A stretch of 64,000 nucleotides of DNA from Rhizobium phaseoli (GTDB lineage Bacteria; Pseudomonadota; Alphaproteobacteria; Rhizobiales; Rhizobiaceae). Below are positions 34,191 to 44,267 of the stretch, in pieces (within the stretch, counting starts at the first letter, position 1; each line of letters starts with the position of its first letter). The stretch is taken from the NCBI RefSeq assembly GCF_003985125.1, contig NZ_ML133571.1, forward strand, positions 268,688-332,687, in the 5' to 3' direction. Under the pieces are notes generated by a model. The model was not told the origin of the DNA. It did no database searches and was given only the letters and a program-made list of their open reading frames with translations. Made by a program: the position numbers and the translations under genes.

Positions 34191-34700
34191 ATGACCGCCA
34201 TCCGTTTTGCCGCCATGCCGACTGCCGATGCCAGAGCCCTCTGGGACGGCAGCCGCGACGCCTATGACAATCTGCCCGAGACGATGATATCAGACGGTGA
34301 CGGCAACCCTTGCCGCCACTGCCTGCAGGATATCGACGAGGGCGAGGAAATGCTGGTTTTCGCCTACCGGCCCTTCCCGGAACTGCAGCCCTATGCCGAA
34401 ACCGGGCCGATCTTCCTGCACAAGCAGCGCTGCGCGCGTTACGCCGCGGAGGAAATCCTGCCGCCGGTGCTGACGACCAGCCGCGATTTCATCGTGCGCG
34501 GCTACGGCGAAAACAACCGCATTGTCTATGGCACCGGCGCGGTGACCGCTATTGCCGATATTCCCGCCTATGCCGAGACATTGCTGGCACGGCCCGAGAT
34601 TGCCTATGTGCATGTGCGCTCGGCCCGCAACAACTGCTTCCAGTGCCGGATCGACAAGGCAAACGCGCCGGCCCTGACGGAGACCGGCGCCCTCACCTAA
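34191..34700 (+). CDS. DUF1203 family protein
   Basis: 169 aa. ATG 34191 has AAGGAG upstream with good spacing; a frame from 34140 lacks one. Family features are seen: CRHCLQDIDEGEEMLVFAYRPF, GPIFLHKQRCARY, and the closing VHVRSARNNCFQCRIDKA. The Cys/His residues suggest metal binding. No function is known for the family. Convergent with ald. Confidence 0.85.
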   Translation: MTAIRFAAMPTADARALWDGSRDAYDNLPETMISDGDGNPCRHCLQDIDEGEEMLVFAYRPFPELQPYAETGPIFLHKQRCARYAAEEILPPVLTTSRDFIVRGYGENNRIVYGTGAVTAIADIPAYAETLLARPEIAYVHVRSARNNCFQCRIDKANAPALTETGALT

Positions 34701-34716
34701 CCCAGAGTCAGGCAGT

Positions 34717-35835
34717 TTACGCCACGTTCAATACGCTCTCCGGCGCGAAGGCTTCGTAGCCGAGGGCTTCGGCGACCGGCTTGCTGGTGATGCGGCCCTT
34801 ATGCACATTGAGGCCGTTTCTCAGGTGCTTGTCTTCGGCAATGGCGCGCAGGCCGCGATCGGCGAGCGCCAGCCCATGGACCAGCGTGGCGTTGTTCAGC
34901 GCGTGCGCCGAGGTGACCGGCACGGCGCCGGGCATGTTGGCGACGCAGTAATGCACCACGCCGTCGACTTCGTAGGTCGGATCGGAATGGGTCGTCGCAT
35001 GCGAGGTCTCGAAGCAACCGCCCTGGTCGATGGCGACGTCGACGATAACGGAGCCCCTTTTCATGCCGGACAGCATTTCGCGCGTGACGAGCTTCGGGGC
35101 AGCCGCGCCGGGAATGAGCACGGCGCCGATGACGAGGTCGGCCGAAAAGACCTCCTCCTCCAATGCCTGGATGCTGGAATAACGCGTGTGCACGCGGCCC
35201 GCAAAAATGTCGTCGAGTTGGCGAAGGCGCGGCAGCGACTTGTCGAGAATGCTGACATCGGCGCCGAGGCCGGCGGCCATTCTGGCGGCGTGCAGGCCAA
35301 CGACGCCGCCACCGATCACCGTGACCTTGGCCGGCAGCACACCGGGTACGCCGCCAAGCAGGACGCCGAGACCACCATTGGCCTTCTGCAGCACGGTCGC
35401 TCCCGCCTGGATCGACAGCCGTCCCGCCACTTCCGACATCGGCGCCAGCAGCGGCAAGCCGCCGCGGTCGTCGGTTACCGTCTCATAGGCGATGGCAGTG
35501 ACGCCGGAGGCGACCAGACCCTTGGTCTGCTCGGGGTCGGGCGCCAGATGCAGATAGGTGTAGAGAAGCTGACCGTCGCGCAGCTGCGCCCATTCGGAGG
35601 GCTGCGGCTCCTTCACCTTGACGATCATGTCGCACTTTTCGAAGATATCCTTGGCGGAGGCGGCGATCTTCGCGCCAGCCGCAGCGTAGGCGGCGTCATC
35701 GGCGCCGATGCCGGCGCCCGCCTTGGTCTCCACCCAGACCTCGTGGCCATGGGCGACGTATTCGCGCACCGAAGCCGGCGTCAGGCCGACGCGATATTCA
35801 TGGTTCTTGATTTCCTTCGGGCAACCGACACGCAT
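34717..35835 (-). CDS. ald: L-alanine dehydrogenase
   Basis: 372 aa, exactly the usual length. The start at 35835 ([20 protein letters not shown]) is preceded by GAGAGGA; upstream codons are not used. The catalytic and NAD regions are intact: [28 protein letters not shown], and [20 protein letters not shown] near the C-terminus. It deaminates alanine to pyruvate and ammonium (or the reverse). In rhizobia it is important for alanine use and secretion in bacteroids. It is divergent from an Lrp-type regulator, as in the known aldR-ald arrangement. Confidence 0.95.
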   Translation of the reverse strand: MRVGCPKEIKNHEYRVGLTPASVREYVAHGHEVWVETKAGAGIGADDAAYAAAGAKIAASAKDIFEKCDMIVKVKEPQPSEWAQLRDGQLLYTYLHLAPDPEQTKGLVASGVTAIAYETVTDDRGGLPLLAPMSEVAGRLSIQAGATVLQKANGGLGVLLGGVPGVLPAKVTVIGGGVVGLHAARMAAGLGADVSILDKSLPRLRQLDDIFAGRVHTRYSSIQALEEEVFSADLVIGAVLIPGAAAPKLVTREMLSGMKRGSVIVDVAIDQGGCFETSHATTHSDPTYEVDGVVHYCVANMPGAVPVTSAHALNNATLVHGLALADRGLRAIAEDKHLRNGLNVHKGRITSKPVAEALGYEAFAPESVLNVA

Positions 35836-35991
35836 TGGCGTTCCTCTCATTTTGTCTCCGCGGTCGCGGATCTCCTCGCAGGATGAATCCAACCACCAAG
35901 ACAACGAAATGTCCTTGCAAAGACGATTTGCACGGAAGCGATTTTTCGCGGATTATTGCGCGATCATCATTATTTTTCGAAGGTTCCTCGA

Positions 35992-36453
35992 ATGACTGCT
36001 CTCGACACCATCGATCTTGCGATTCTCAAGGTCCTGCAGGCCAATGCCCGCATCACCAACGCCGAGCTTGCCGAAAAGATCGGGCTGTCGCCTTCGGCCT
36101 GTTCGCGCCGGCTCGACATCCTCGAACGAAGCGGTGTCATCGGCGGCTATCACGCCCGGCTTTCGCACAAGGCACTCGACTACAAGATGATTGCCATCGT
36201 GCATATCTCGCTCTCCGGCCAGTTCGCCAAGACGCTGGCGGAATTCGAGGCGGCGGTGAAACTCTGCCCGAACGTGCTCGTCTGTTACCTGATGTCGGGC
36301 GAATATGATTATATCCTCCGGGTCGCCGCCCGCGATCTCGAGGATTACGAGCGTATCCATCGTGACTGGCTGTCGGCGCTTCCCCATGTGGTCAAAATCA
36401 ATTCGAGCTTCGCGCTCAGAGAAATCATCGACAGGCCGAATGTGGGGCTTTGA
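35992..36453 (+). CDS. aldR: Lrp/AsnC-family regulator, probable AldR
   Basis: 153 aa. The N-terminal winged HTH reads DTIDLAILKVLQANARITNA and GLSPSACSRRLDILE. The C-terminal RAM domain has VLVCYLMSGEYDYILRVAARD, the ligand-sensing loop. The divergent placement with ald (157-base shared region with A/T-rich half-sites) makes it the likely activator of ald in response to alanine. Start at ATG 35992. Confidence 0.9.
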   Translation: MTALDTIDLAILKVLQANARITNAELAEKIGLSPSACSRRLDILERSGVIGGYHARLSHKALDYKMIAIVHISLSGQFAKTLAEFEAAVKLCPNVLVCYLMSGEYDYILRVAARDLEDYERIHRDWLSALPHVVKINSSFALREIIDRPNVGL

Positions 36454-36524
36454 GACCTTGCATCTTCGTTGAAAGCCTGCCCAGACTTTGGCGCGCCCAG
36501 GCGTTTCCCGTTCAATGGCAAATC

Positions 36525-37421
36525 ATGACATCGAAGACCCACGGTTATATTTTCGCTCTGCTGGCGATCACCATCTTCTCTCTGCAGGACGCCATCTCGA
36601 AACATCTGGCGTCGACGTACCCGCCGATCTTCGTGACGATGATCCGTTATTGGGCCTTCGCGCTGTTCACGATCGTCCTCGCGTCGAAGATGCGCGGCGG
36701 CCTCAAGGCGACGGCCCGCACCAAACGGCCGCTTCTTCAGGTGGTGCGCGGCGTGCTGCTTGCCGTCCAGGTGGTTCTGGCCATCACCTGCTTTGCCGTG
36801 ATCGGCCTTGCCCGCTCACAAGCGATCTTTTCCGCGACGCCGATCCTGATCGCGCTGCTGTCGATGCCGATCCTCGGCGAGCGGGTCGGATGGCGACGGT
36901 GGACGGCGATTAGCGTCGGGCTTTTCGGAGTGCTGCTGATCCTGAAGCCGGAAGGCGAGTTTTTCGATGTGAAGCTGCTTCTGGCCATTCTTTCGTGCTT
37001 CAACTTCGCCTTCTATGTCATCGCCACCCGTCTCGCCAGCCGCGACGATTCGTCGATGACCAGCTTCTTCTATACCGGCGTCATCGGCGCCATCACGATG
37101 ACCGCCATCGGCCCGTTCTACTGGAGCTGGATGTCCGTGGGAGACTGGGGCTGGATGGCGCTCGTCTGCATGACCAGCATTTCCAGCCACTATTTCCTGA
37201 TCCGCGCCTACGATCTTCTCGATGCCGCCGCCGTCCAGCCGCTGACCTATCTGTCACTGGTCTATGCCTCGATCATCGGTGTAGCGATCTATGACGAAAC
37301 GCTCAGTCTCAACACTATCATCGGCTCGATCATCGTCGTTGCAGCCGGCATTTTCACCGTCTGGCGCGAGCACGTGGTGGGCCGCAGGGCGGCTGTCGCT
37401 CGAGTTCCGCGCGCCCAATAG
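36525..37421 (+). CDS. DMT-superfamily (EamA) transporter
   Basis: 298 aa with about ten membrane helices in two EamA repeats (the first from IFALLAITIFSLQDAISK, the second after WRRWTAISVGLFGVLLILKP). It probably exports a small metabolite. The start at 36525 (MTSKTHGY) is chosen over 36450, which would overlap aldR and add a non-hydrophobic leader. Being just downstream of aldR it may move an amino acid, but this is a guess from position. Confidence 0.88.
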   Translation: MTSKTHGYIFALLAITIFSLQDAISKHLASTYPPIFVTMIRYWAFALFTIVLASKMRGGLKATARTKRPLLQVVRGVLLAVQVVLAITCFAVIGLARSQAIFSATPILIALLSMPILGERVGWRRWTAISVGLFGVLLILKPEGEFFDVKLLLAILSCFNFAFYVIATRLASRDDSSMTSFFYTGVIGAITMTAIGPFYWSWMSVGDWGWMALVCMTSISSHYFLIRAYDLLDAAAVQPLTYLSLVYASIIGVAIYDETLSLNTIIGSIIVVAAGIFTVWREHVVGRRAAVARVPRAQ

Positions 37422-37538
37422 GACGCTCTATCGCTTTGATAAAAACGTTCGGCGCAGAAAGACCGTCTGTCGCTTATCGTCCTGTTCCTCGTCGCATTTC
37501 AGTGCACATGGGTAGAGCGATCATTCTACTTTTCTCCA

Positions 37539-38090
37539 ATGACAACGAGAAAAGAAAAAATCGCCGGTGATCTTGACCGCCAGTTTGCGGAGATGGGTTT
37601 CGCCGAACAGGGCGTCGAAGCGCTGCGAGCGGGGGCCGATGTGTCCTTGCGAACGCTGTACAAGTATTTTCCGAGCCGCGAAGCGATGGTGGTTGGAGCG
37701 CTGGAGCATCGCGACAAATCCTATTTCGACTGGCTCGCGGGCGGGCCTGAGAGCGGGATCGAGCATGTTCTCCATCCGATCGTTCGGCTCGGTGACTGGT
37801 TGCGTGAAGTGGCGAACACCGGCTGTCTCTTCCTGAATGCATTGGCGGAACATCCAGACAGCGCTGCTATTCGCGAAACCGTGCTCGACCATAAGGCGCG
37901 GCTTGCGGATGAATTTCGTATCCGTCTGCAAACCATTGCTCCCGACAAAGACGTAGAGCGGATCGCCGAAACGCTTTTCCTCCTTCACGAAGGCATGACG
38001 CAGACTGCGCGCCTGCATGGACGAGATCGAGCGACGGAGGCGGCACTTCGAGCGGCGAAAGCAGCGTTGGCGGCGGAGGGTATCGCGTGA
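37539..38090 (+). CDS. TetR/AcrR-family repressor
   Basis: 183 aa. The HTH is QGVEALRAGADVSLRTLYKYFPSREAMVVGALEH, typical TetR. The C-terminal ligand domain is short. Two SDR genes follow on the same strand (34-base gap, then an overlap), so it probably represses an operon that includes itself. The effector is unknown. Confidence 0.85.
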   Translation: MTTRKEKIAGDLDRQFAEMGFAEQGVEALRAGADVSLRTLYKYFPSREAMVVGALEHRDKSYFDWLAGGPESGIEHVLHPIVRLGDWLREVANTGCLFLNALAEHPDSAAIRETVLDHKARLADEFRIRLQTIAPDKDVERIAETLFLLHEGMTQTARLHGRDRATEAALRAAKAALAAEGIA

Positions 38091-38124
38091 ACTATTATCG
38101 GCTTCCAATCCTGAGGGGATCGAA

Positions 38125-38856
38125 ATGAGATTTTCCGACAAGAAAGTCCTCGTCACCGGTGCTGCCGGCGGTATCGGGGCGGCCATCGTGCGCCAACTTC
38201 GCGCCGAGGGAGCACGCGTGGCGGTTGCCGACCGCGATGTTTCTGATATCGAGGCCGAAGTGCATCTGCCTGGCGACCTCCTGGGAGCGGCCTATGCCGA
38301 TGGGTTGCCGCAGGCCGCCTTCGAGGCGCTCGGCGGTCTCGACGTCGTCGTCAACAATGCCGGCGTCATCACCCGTGGAAAGGTGACCGAAACCACGGAC
38401 GCCGATTGGGACCTCTCCGTCGGTGTCAACATGCTGGCGCCGTTTCGGATCAGCCGTGCGGCGATCCCACTTCTAGCGGCCGGAGGCGGTGGCGCGATCG
38501 TCAACACCGCTTCCTGCTGGGGCCTGCGTCCCGGTCCCAACCATGCCGTCTATTGCATGACCAAGGCGGCCATTGCCTCGCTGACCCAATGCATGGGCAT
38601 GGACCATGCCCACCAGAACATCCGCATCAATGCGGTCTGCCCGAATGAGGTCAACACGCCGATGCTGCGCACAGGCTTCATCAAGCGTGGGTTCGATCCG
38701 GATACGGCGGTTGCCGAGCTTGGCAAAACCGTACCGCTCGGCCGTATCGCCGAGCCGGAGGATATCGCCGATGTCGTGCTCTTCCTCGCGTCTGATGCCG
38801 CACGCTACCTGTGCGGCACGCTGGTCGAGGTAAACGGCGGAAAGGCGGTGGGCTGA
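38125..38856 (+). CDS. SDR-family oxidoreductase
   Basis: 243 aa from ATG 38125. [11 protein letters not shown] cofactor loop, NNAGVI, and catalytic Y-x3-K in [10 protein letters not shown]. The C-terminal [16 protein letters not shown] is the usual classical-SDR end. The next SDR starts within its stop codon (TGATG). The pair may carry out successive steps on one substrate. Substrate unknown. Confidence 0.88.
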   Translation: MRFSDKKVLVTGAAGGIGAAIVRQLRAEGARVAVADRDVSDIEAEVHLPGDLLGAAYADGLPQAAFEALGGLDVVVNNAGVITRGKVTETTDADWDLSVGVNMLAPFRISRAAIPLLAAGGGGAIVNTASCWGLRPGPNHAVYCMTKAAIASLTQCMGMDHAHQNIRINAVCPNEVNTPMLRTGFIKRGFDPDTAVAELGKTVPLGRIAEPEDIADVVLFLASDAARYLCGTLVEVNGGKAVG

Positions 38857-39587
38857 TGCGCTTCAAAGGAAAGGTTGCACTGGTCACCGGTGGCCGTTCC
38901 GGCATCGGTCAAGCGATTGCCCGGAGATTACGGGATGAGGGTGCGCAGGTTTTCACCGCTCAGCGTGGCGAAGACCAGGAATTCATGAGTTTTCCGGTCG
39001 ATTTCGCCGATCCCGCCTCGGCGGGCCGGGCGGTTGAAAAAGTGGTCGCAGAGGCTGGACGGCTCGATGTGCTCGTCAACAATGCGGGCATGATGCAGGA
39101 GGCGCTCGCCGAGGAGATGACGCTGACGGATTGGGAGCGGAACGTCGCCGTCAATCTCACCACGCCCTTCATGCTGATCAAGGCCGCCTTGCCGCATCTA
39201 AGGGCGTCAACGGGCGCCATCGTCAATATCGGCTCGATCGAGGGTCTCGGATCGAACCCGAAGCATGCGGCCTATTGCGCGTCCAAGGCAGGTCTTCACG
39301 GCCTGACGCGGGCAATCGCGATCGATCACGGGGCCGAGGGTATCCGCTGCAATGCGGTCGCGCCGGGGTGGATCGATACCGACCTCAACGTGGATTTCAT
39401 CGAGAGCATGCCTGACCCGCAGGCCTTCCGCCGCGAGATCGGCCGCATCCACCCGATCGGACGGACAGGACGGCCGGAAGAAGTGGCAGCACTGGTTGCC
39501 TGGCTTGCCTCGCCGGAAGCCGGCTTCGTCACCGGTCAGATCTGGACCATCGATGGCGGACGCATGGCGAAGCTGAGCCTGCCGTAA
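38856..39587 (+). CDS. SDR-family oxidoreductase (second of pair)
   Basis: 243 aa, coupled to the previous SDR by overlap. [28 protein letters not shown] (Ser) and Y-x3-K in [10 protein letters not shown] are present, ending [12 protein letters not shown]. Equal length and TetR linkage suggest a small catabolic operon for a hydroxylated or sugar-like compound. A 24-bp palindrome follows at 39658. Confidence 0.88.
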   Translation: MRFKGKVALVTGGRSGIGQAIARRLRDEGAQVFTAQRGEDQEFMSFPVDFADPASAGRAVEKVVAEAGRLDVLVNNAGMMQEALAEEMTLTDWERNVAVNLTTPFMLIKAALPHLRASTGAIVNIGSIEGLGSNPKHAAYCASKAGLHGLTRAIAIDHGAEGIRCNAVAPGWIDTDLNVDFIESMPDPQAFRREIGRIHPIGRTGRPEEVAALVAWLASPEAGFVTGQIWTIDGGRMAKLSLP

Positions 39588-39657
39588 AGCGGATGTGAGA
39601 TGGTGAGTGAGGCGGTTTGTTACCTTTCACACTGCGCGTAAAACAGATCTCATATAT

Positions 39658-39681
39658 TGAATCGATCATATGATCGATTCA
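39658..39681. repeat. 24-bp perfect palindrome
   Basis: TGAATCGATCAT is followed directly by its exact reverse complement. It lies between the SDR operon and the PilZ gene, 77 bases before the latter. There is no T tract, so it is more like an operator or resolution site than a terminator. Confidence 0.75.
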
Positions 39682-39757
39682 GTGCAATTTTAGCCAAGCC
39701 CCTAAAACCATTTCAATTTTCCGGCGCTATGCTCCCTTGGCAATTGAGGGAGACAGC

Positions 39758-40159
39758 ATGAGCAGCAACTTGAAAATTACGGCGCGGAAGGCCGATCGGA
39801 AGAATTGCCGCGTCTTCGGCAGCGTCAAATATCTCAACAGCGAAGTGGATGTCCGAATTCTCAACCTGTCGGTGACCGGCGCCGCGCTTGAGACGAAGAC
39901 GCCGCTCCAGGCCGCTTCCGGCAGCAAGGTGCGGATCGAAGCCGAAAACCTCGGCCTGCTCGAAGGCATCATCCGCTGGAAGCACAATGGCCGCATCGGC
40001 ATCCAGTTCGACGTGAATTCGAATGCAAGGGCGCAGGTCTCCTCCTATTTCCGCTTCTTCCATCAGGAAATACGCCCTGTGCTGGCGGTGCGCCAACTGA
40101 GAGCCGCGACCAGCGTCGAGCGCCCGTCCCGTTCTGCGACGTTGACGCTGAAGCCTTAG
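39758..40159 (+). CDS. PilZ-domain protein
   Basis: 133 aa from ATG 39758 (GAGGGAG upstream). The PilZ fold pattern is RKNCRVFGSVKYLNSEVDVR ... ILNLSVTGAALETK (the D/N-x-S-x-x-G motif as NLSVTG) and GIIRWKHNGRIGIQFD. Classical c-di-GMP PilZ proteins have an R-x3-R before the strand; here RKADRKNCR supplies basic residues in a modified form, so binding is plausible but not certain. It probably acts as a small c-di-GMP receiver. A diguanylate cyclase is present 7 kb away. Confidence 0.8.
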   Translation: MSSNLKITARKADRKNCRVFGSVKYLNSEVDVRILNLSVTGAALETKTPLQAASGSKVRIEAENLGLLEGIIRWKHNGRIGIQFDVNSNARAQVSSYFRFFHQEIRPVLAVRQLRAATSVERPSRSATLTLKP

Positions 40160-40404
40160 GACTGAACCGCTTCCATAGCAAAGGAGCGGCTGAAATCGTT
40201 CCAGTTGCTACTGGTTGACATTGACGTCGAGCGCAACAGGAGCCTTGCGTCTGCGGCGGGCCGGCGTCGACGTTCCCGATGTCGATAGCGCCACCCGATG
40301 ACGGCCCCGGTCATGATCCCGGCCTCGATCCATTTGGGCCGAAGGGCTGCACCATACATTGCATTTTGAAATCGCGTCGCCGTTGCTACCGATTGTTTTG
40401 CCAT
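40156..40404 (-). CDS. Doubtful small basic protein
   Basis: 82-codon frame starting MAKQSVATATRFQNAMYGAAL with one hydrophobic patch (GIMTGAVIGWRY) and an Arg-rich middle. The ribosome site is weak. It overlaps the PilZ stop by four bases tail-to-tail. It might be a real small membrane-associated protein, but the evidence is poor. Nothing else is seen in 40160-40487. Confidence 0.25.
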   Translation of the reverse strand: MAKQSVATATRFQNAMYGAALRPKWIEAGIMTGAVIGWRYRHRERRRRPAADARLLLRSTSMSTSSNWNDFSRSFAMEAVQS

Positions 40405-40487
40405 CCTGTCATTTTCGCAGTGTACTCCTCGCCAAATCGTCCTAATTCTGACGGGCCGGACGATGCATGATCCCATAGGAGAATTCC

Positions 40488-42476
40488 ATGTCTTCCATTT
40501 TCGATGTCGGCGTCATGAGCCGCCGTTCCCTGCTTGGCGGTCTCGCCGCGACTTCCGCCCTGGTGCTGCTGCACCCGTTCAGCGCCCGCGCCAGCGCCAA
40601 TCAGGCGCATCTGCGGCTGATGGAAACGACCGACATTCACGTCAACGTCTTTCCTTATGACTATTACGCCGACAAGCCGAACGACACGATGGGCCTGTCG
40701 CGCACCGGAACGATCATCGACAATATCCGCGCGGAGGCCGTCAACTCGCTGCTGATCGACAATGGCGACGTGCTGCAGGGCAATCCGATGGGCGACTACA
40801 TGGCCTATCAGCACGGCATGAAGGACGGCGATGTCCATCCCGTGATCAAGGCGATGAACACGCTCGGATACACGGTCGGGACGCTCGGCAATCACGAGTT
40901 CAATTACGGCCTCGACTTCATGTTCAAGGTCCTGTCCGGCGCCAATTTCCCCTTCGTCTGCGCCAACCTGACCAAGGGCCAGCTCGCCTCGGATCCGAAG
41001 CAGGACGATCTCTTCTTCAAACCCTACATCATCGTGGAAAAGCAGATCAAAGACGGCGCCGGCAAGGAGAGCCCTGTCAAGATCGGCTTCATCGGTTTCG
41101 TACCGCCGCAGATCATGCTCTGGGATATCAAGAACCTCGAAGGCAAGGCGCAGACGCGCGATATCGTCGAGGCGGCCAAGGCCTGGGTTCCCGCCATGAA
41201 GGAAGCCGGCGCCGATATCGTCATCGCGCTCTCCCATTCCGGCATTGACGGAGCAGCACCGTCCGACAAGATGGAAAACGCCTCGCTGCATCTCGCCGCC
41301 GTCGAAGGGATCGATGCGATCTTCACCGGCCATCAGCATCTCGTTTTCCCCGGCCCGAAGAGCTGGGACGGCATCGCCAATGCCGATCCCGTCAAGGGCA
41401 CGCTGCATGGCAAACCCGCCGTCATGGCCGGCTTCTGGGGGTCGCATCTCGGCCTCATCGACCTGCTGCTCGAAAAGGACGGCAACGGCTGGAAGATCGT
41501 CGATTTCACCTCGGAAGCGCGGCCGATCTATCACCGCGACGACAAGAAGAAGGTGGTTGCCGACTACGCCGACAAGAAGGATGTGGTCGAAGCCGCCAAG
41601 GCCGAGCATGAGGCAACGCTCGCCTATGTCCGCACGCCGGTCGGCAAGACGTCGGCACCGCTCTATTCCTATTTCGCGCTCGTCGCCGACGACCCTTCGG
41701 TGCAGGTCGTCAGCCAGGCCCAGACCTGGTACATCAAGCAGATGCTCGCCGACACCGACTACAAGGATCTGCCGGTACTTTCAGCGGCGGCCCCGTTCAA
41801 GGCCGGCGGCCGTGGCGGCGCCGACTATTATACCGATGTCCCGGCCGGCGATATCGCCATCAAGAACGTCGCCGACCTCTATCTCTATCCGAACACGGTG
41901 CAAGCTGTGGCGATCACCGGTGCCCAGGTGAAAAACTGGCTGGAAATGTCGGCCGGCATGTTCAACCATATCGACGTCGGCGCGAAGGATGCGCCGCTGC
42001 TCAATGCCGATTTCCCGTCCTACAATTTCGACGTGATCGACGGCGTGACATACCAGATCGACCTCTCGCAGCCGCCGAAATATGATTCATCCGGCAAGGC
42101 GATCAATCCGGATACCAACCGCATCCAGAACCTCGCCTTCGATGGCAAGCCGATCGATCCGGCCCAAAAGTTCGTCGTCGTCACCAACAATTACCGTGCT
42201 GGCGGCGGCGGCAGCTTCCCGGAGATCGCTGCCGACAAGGTGATCTTCCAGGCGCCGGATACCAACCGCGACGTCATCGTGCGCTACGTCCACGAACAGG
42301 GCACGATCAATCCGTCGGCTGATGCGAACTGGACCTTCAGGCCGCTGCCGGGCACGACGGTGACCTTCGAAAGCGGCCCCAAGGCGAAGCAGTTCCTCGC
42401 CGCGGTCAAGAGCGTCAAGATCGAGGACGCAGGCGACGGAACCGACGGCTTCTCGAAGTTCAGGCTGGTTCTTTAA
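40488..42476 (+). CDS. cpdB: 2',3'-cyclic-nucleotide 2'-phosphodiesterase / 3'-nucleotidase
   Basis: 662 aa. A twin-arginine-like leader (MSRRSLLGGLAATSALVLLH) is followed by the metallophosphatase domain with LMETTDIHVNVFPYDYY, LIDNGDVLQGNPMGDY, GNHEFNYG and later HQH, then the 5'-nucleotidase C-terminal domain (VVVTNNYRAGGGGSFPEI). It hydrolyses 2',3'-cyclic nucleotides and 3'-nucleotides in the periplasm, feeding phosphate and nucleoside salvage. Single gene; a GAAGGCGCG/CGCGCCTTC hairpin (42493-42514) separates it from the convergent LysR gene. Confidence 0.95.
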   Translation: MSSIFDVGVMSRRSLLGGLAATSALVLLHPFSARASANQAHLRLMETTDIHVNVFPYDYYADKPNDTMGLSRTGTIIDNIRAEAVNSLLIDNGDVLQGNPMGDYMAYQHGMKDGDVHPVIKAMNTLGYTVGTLGNHEFNYGLDFMFKVLSGANFPFVCANLTKGQLASDPKQDDLFFKPYIIVEKQIKDGAGKESPVKIGFIGFVPPQIMLWDIKNLEGKAQTRDIVEAAKAWVPAMKEAGADIVIALSHSGIDGAAPSDKMENASLHLAAVEGIDAIFTGHQHLVFPGPKSWDGIANADPVKGTLHGKPAVMAGFWGSHLGLIDLLLEKDGNGWKIVDFTSEARPIYHRDDKKKVVADYADKKDVVEAAKAEHEATLAYVRTPVGKTSAPLYSYFALVADDPSVQVVSQAQTWYIKQMLADTDYKDLPVLSAAAPFKAGGRGGADYYTDVPAGDIAIKNVADLYLYPNTVQAVAITGAQVKNWLEMSAGMFNHIDVGAKDAPLLNADFPSYNFDVIDGVTYQIDLSQPPKYDSSGKAINPDTNRIQNLAFDGKPIDPAQKFVVVTNNYRAGGGGSFPEIAADKVIFQAPDTNRDVIVRYVHEQGTINPSADANWTFRPLPGTTVTFESGPKAKQFLAAVKSVKIEDAGDGTDGFSKFRLVL

Positions 42477-42515
42477 GCGAAGAAACGTTAGCGAAGGCGC
42501 GGCTCCGCGCCTTCG

Positions 42516-43484
42516 TCATTCGGCCGCGAGCGGCGGTGCGGTGTCACGCAGTTCTGCCATCTCGGCATGGAAATCGGCCTGGTTCGGGCAATGGGAAAGC
42601 CGTGTGCGGAAGGCGTCGATCATCCAGCTGGCGGCAGGCCCGGGCGGGTTGGCGAGCTGGCGCATCGAATAGATGGCATATTCGCCCTGCTCATAGGCAT
42701 CCAGATCGAGATGGATGAGCGCGCCGCTGCGCAGATCATCATGGATGACGGATGCCGGAAGTCCGCCCCAGCCCAGGCCGGCCTTAATGAGCTGGTGTTT
42801 CATCGCAATATCGCTGACGCGCCACGTCTTGTAGGAGAGGACATTGAAATCCCGCCCCTTCGTCCGGCCCGACGCGTCCGTGACGACGAGCTGCACTTCC
42901 TCGCGCACGTCGCCAAGCGTGAGCGGCCGGTCTATTCGGGCAAGCGGATGGTGGGGCGCGGCAACGGGCAACATGAAGGAATGCCCAATCCGCTCGGTGA
43001 CGACGGAATCGTCCTGCTTGAGGACTGCACCTCCAATCCCGATCGTCGCCTTGCCGCTAAGGACGAGGTCCATCACCACGCCGAGCTCGCCGACATTGAG
43101 GTTCAACGCAACGGACGGAAATCTTTCGCGGAATTCATGCAGCACGTCCACGACGGCCCGCGATGGCACCATGACGCTGATGGCGACGGAAACCTCGGCT
43201 TCGAGGCCCTCTCTCAGGCTCTTGACGCGCGCCCGCATGACCTGCAGGTCGCCGAGAATGCGGCGCGCATCCTCGAGCATCGCCTTGCCCGCTTCCGTCA
43301 GCTTCGGCTGGCGCGCGCCAGACCGCTCGAAGAGCGGCATTTCAAGCTGCGCTTCCAGATTGGCGATCGTATAGCTGACGACCGACTGCGCCCGGTTCAG
43401 CGCCCGCGATGCGGCCGAAAAGCTGCCGGTTTCGGCAACGGTCAAAAACACCTGCAACTGGTCTAAAGTCGGGTTCGGAAGCAT
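42516..43484 (-). CDS. LysR-family regulator of azoR
   Basis: 322 aa from ATG 43484. The N-terminal HTH is LDQLQVFLTVAETGSFSAAS, then RALNRAQSVVSYTIANLEAQ. The C-terminal part is the usual substrate-binding domain. It is divergent from the azoreductase gene with a 139-base gap, and a T-N11-A palindrome (43499-43513) just upstream of its start. It probably controls azoR and itself in response to a quinone or electrophile. Confidence 0.9.
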   Translation of the reverse strand: MLPNPTLDQLQVFLTVAETGSFSAASRALNRAQSVVSYTIANLEAQLEMPLFERSGARQPKLTEAGKAMLEDARRILGDLQVMRARVKSLREGLEAEVSVAISVMVPSRAVVDVLHEFRERFPSVALNLNVGELGVVMDLVLSGKATIGIGGAVLKQDDSVVTERIGHSFMLPVAAPHHPLARIDRPLTLGDVREEVQLVVTDASGRTKGRDFNVLSYKTWRVSDIAMKHQLIKAGLGWGGLPASVIHDDLRSGALIHLDLDAYEQGEYAIYSMRQLANPPGPAASWMIDAFRTRLSHCPNQADFHAEMAELRDTAPPLAAE

Positions 43485-43498
43485 CGTCCATCCATTCC

Positions 43499-43513
43499 AT
43501 CGATAGTTTCGAT
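43499..43513. promoter_or_regulatory. LysR box (T-N11-A)
   Basis: ATCGA-TAGTT-TCGAT is a perfect 5-bp inverted repeat with the T-N11-A spacing of LysR-type sites. It lies in the divergent lysR/azoR promoter region. Confidence 0.6.
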
Positions 43514-43623
43514 CGACATTATCACCGTTTTTTCGATAGCGGGCCAGACTTATTTTCCTTCTCGACACCGCGGCTCACCTCCCAGCAACGAGCCGTCCAA
43601 TTCAATTCGAAAGGAAATGCAGC

Positions 43624-44238
43624 ATGTCGTCCATCCTTCTTCTGACGTCCAGCCCGCGCGCCGAATCGCTCTCGACCCCGATCGCCGTCGATCTCGCCGA
43701 AAAGCTGAAGAACCAGAAGCCGGGCAGCGTCGTCGTCCGCCGCGACCTCGCCGCCAATCCGCTGCCGCATATCGATGACCTCTTCACCGCCGCCATCCGC
43801 AAGCCTGCGGAAGCCCGCACGGCCGAAGAAATCGCCGCCATCAAGACCTCGGACGAGCTCGTCAACGAACTGCTGGCCGCCGACACGATCGTCATCAGCA
43901 CCGGCCTCATCAACTTCAGCATCTATTCGTCGCTGAAGACCTGGATCGACAACGTCGCCCGCGCCGGCCTGACCTTCAAGTACACGGAAACCGGCCCGGT
44001 CGGCCTCGTCACCGGCAAGAAGGTCTATGTCGTACTGACCTCCGGCGGCGTCTATTCGCAGGGCCCGGCCGCCCCCCTGAACCATGCCGTACCGTACCTG
44101 AAGTCGGTCTTCGGTTTCCTCGGCATCACTGACGTCGAGACCATCTATGTCGAAGGCCTGGCCTTCGGCCCGGAAGCCGCTGAAAAGGCCATCGACGCCG
44201 CCAAGTCGCGTGTCCAGGAAATCGCGCTGGCCGCCTGA
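43624..44238 (+). CDS. azoR: FMN-dependent NADH:quinone/azo reductase
   Basis: 204 aa, the usual AzoR length. The flavodoxin-like start SSILLLTSSPRAESLSTPIA carries the FMN phosphate loop. STGLINFSIYSSLKTWIDNVARAGLTF and the VLTSGGVYS segment are hallmark AzoR regions. It reduces quinones and azo compounds with NADH in the cytoplasm, protecting from thiol-reactive quinones. Divergent LysR regulator; strong terminator at 44268. Confidence 0.93.
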   Translation: MSSILLLTSSPRAESLSTPIAVDLAEKLKNQKPGSVVVRRDLAANPLPHIDDLFTAAIRKPAEARTAEEIAAIKTSDELVNELLAADTIVISTGLINFSIYSSLKTWIDNVARAGLTFKYTETGPVGLVTGKKVYVVLTSGGVYSQGPAAPLNHAVPYLKSVFGFLGITDVETIYVEGLAFGPEAAEKAIDAAKSRVQEIALAA

Positions 44239-44267
44239 TCGGCTCTCAAACGCTTGGGTGCAATGCA

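Noticed and set aside
34801..35886. 361-codon plus-strand frame opposite ald
   Set aside because: Shadow of a conserved enzyme gene.
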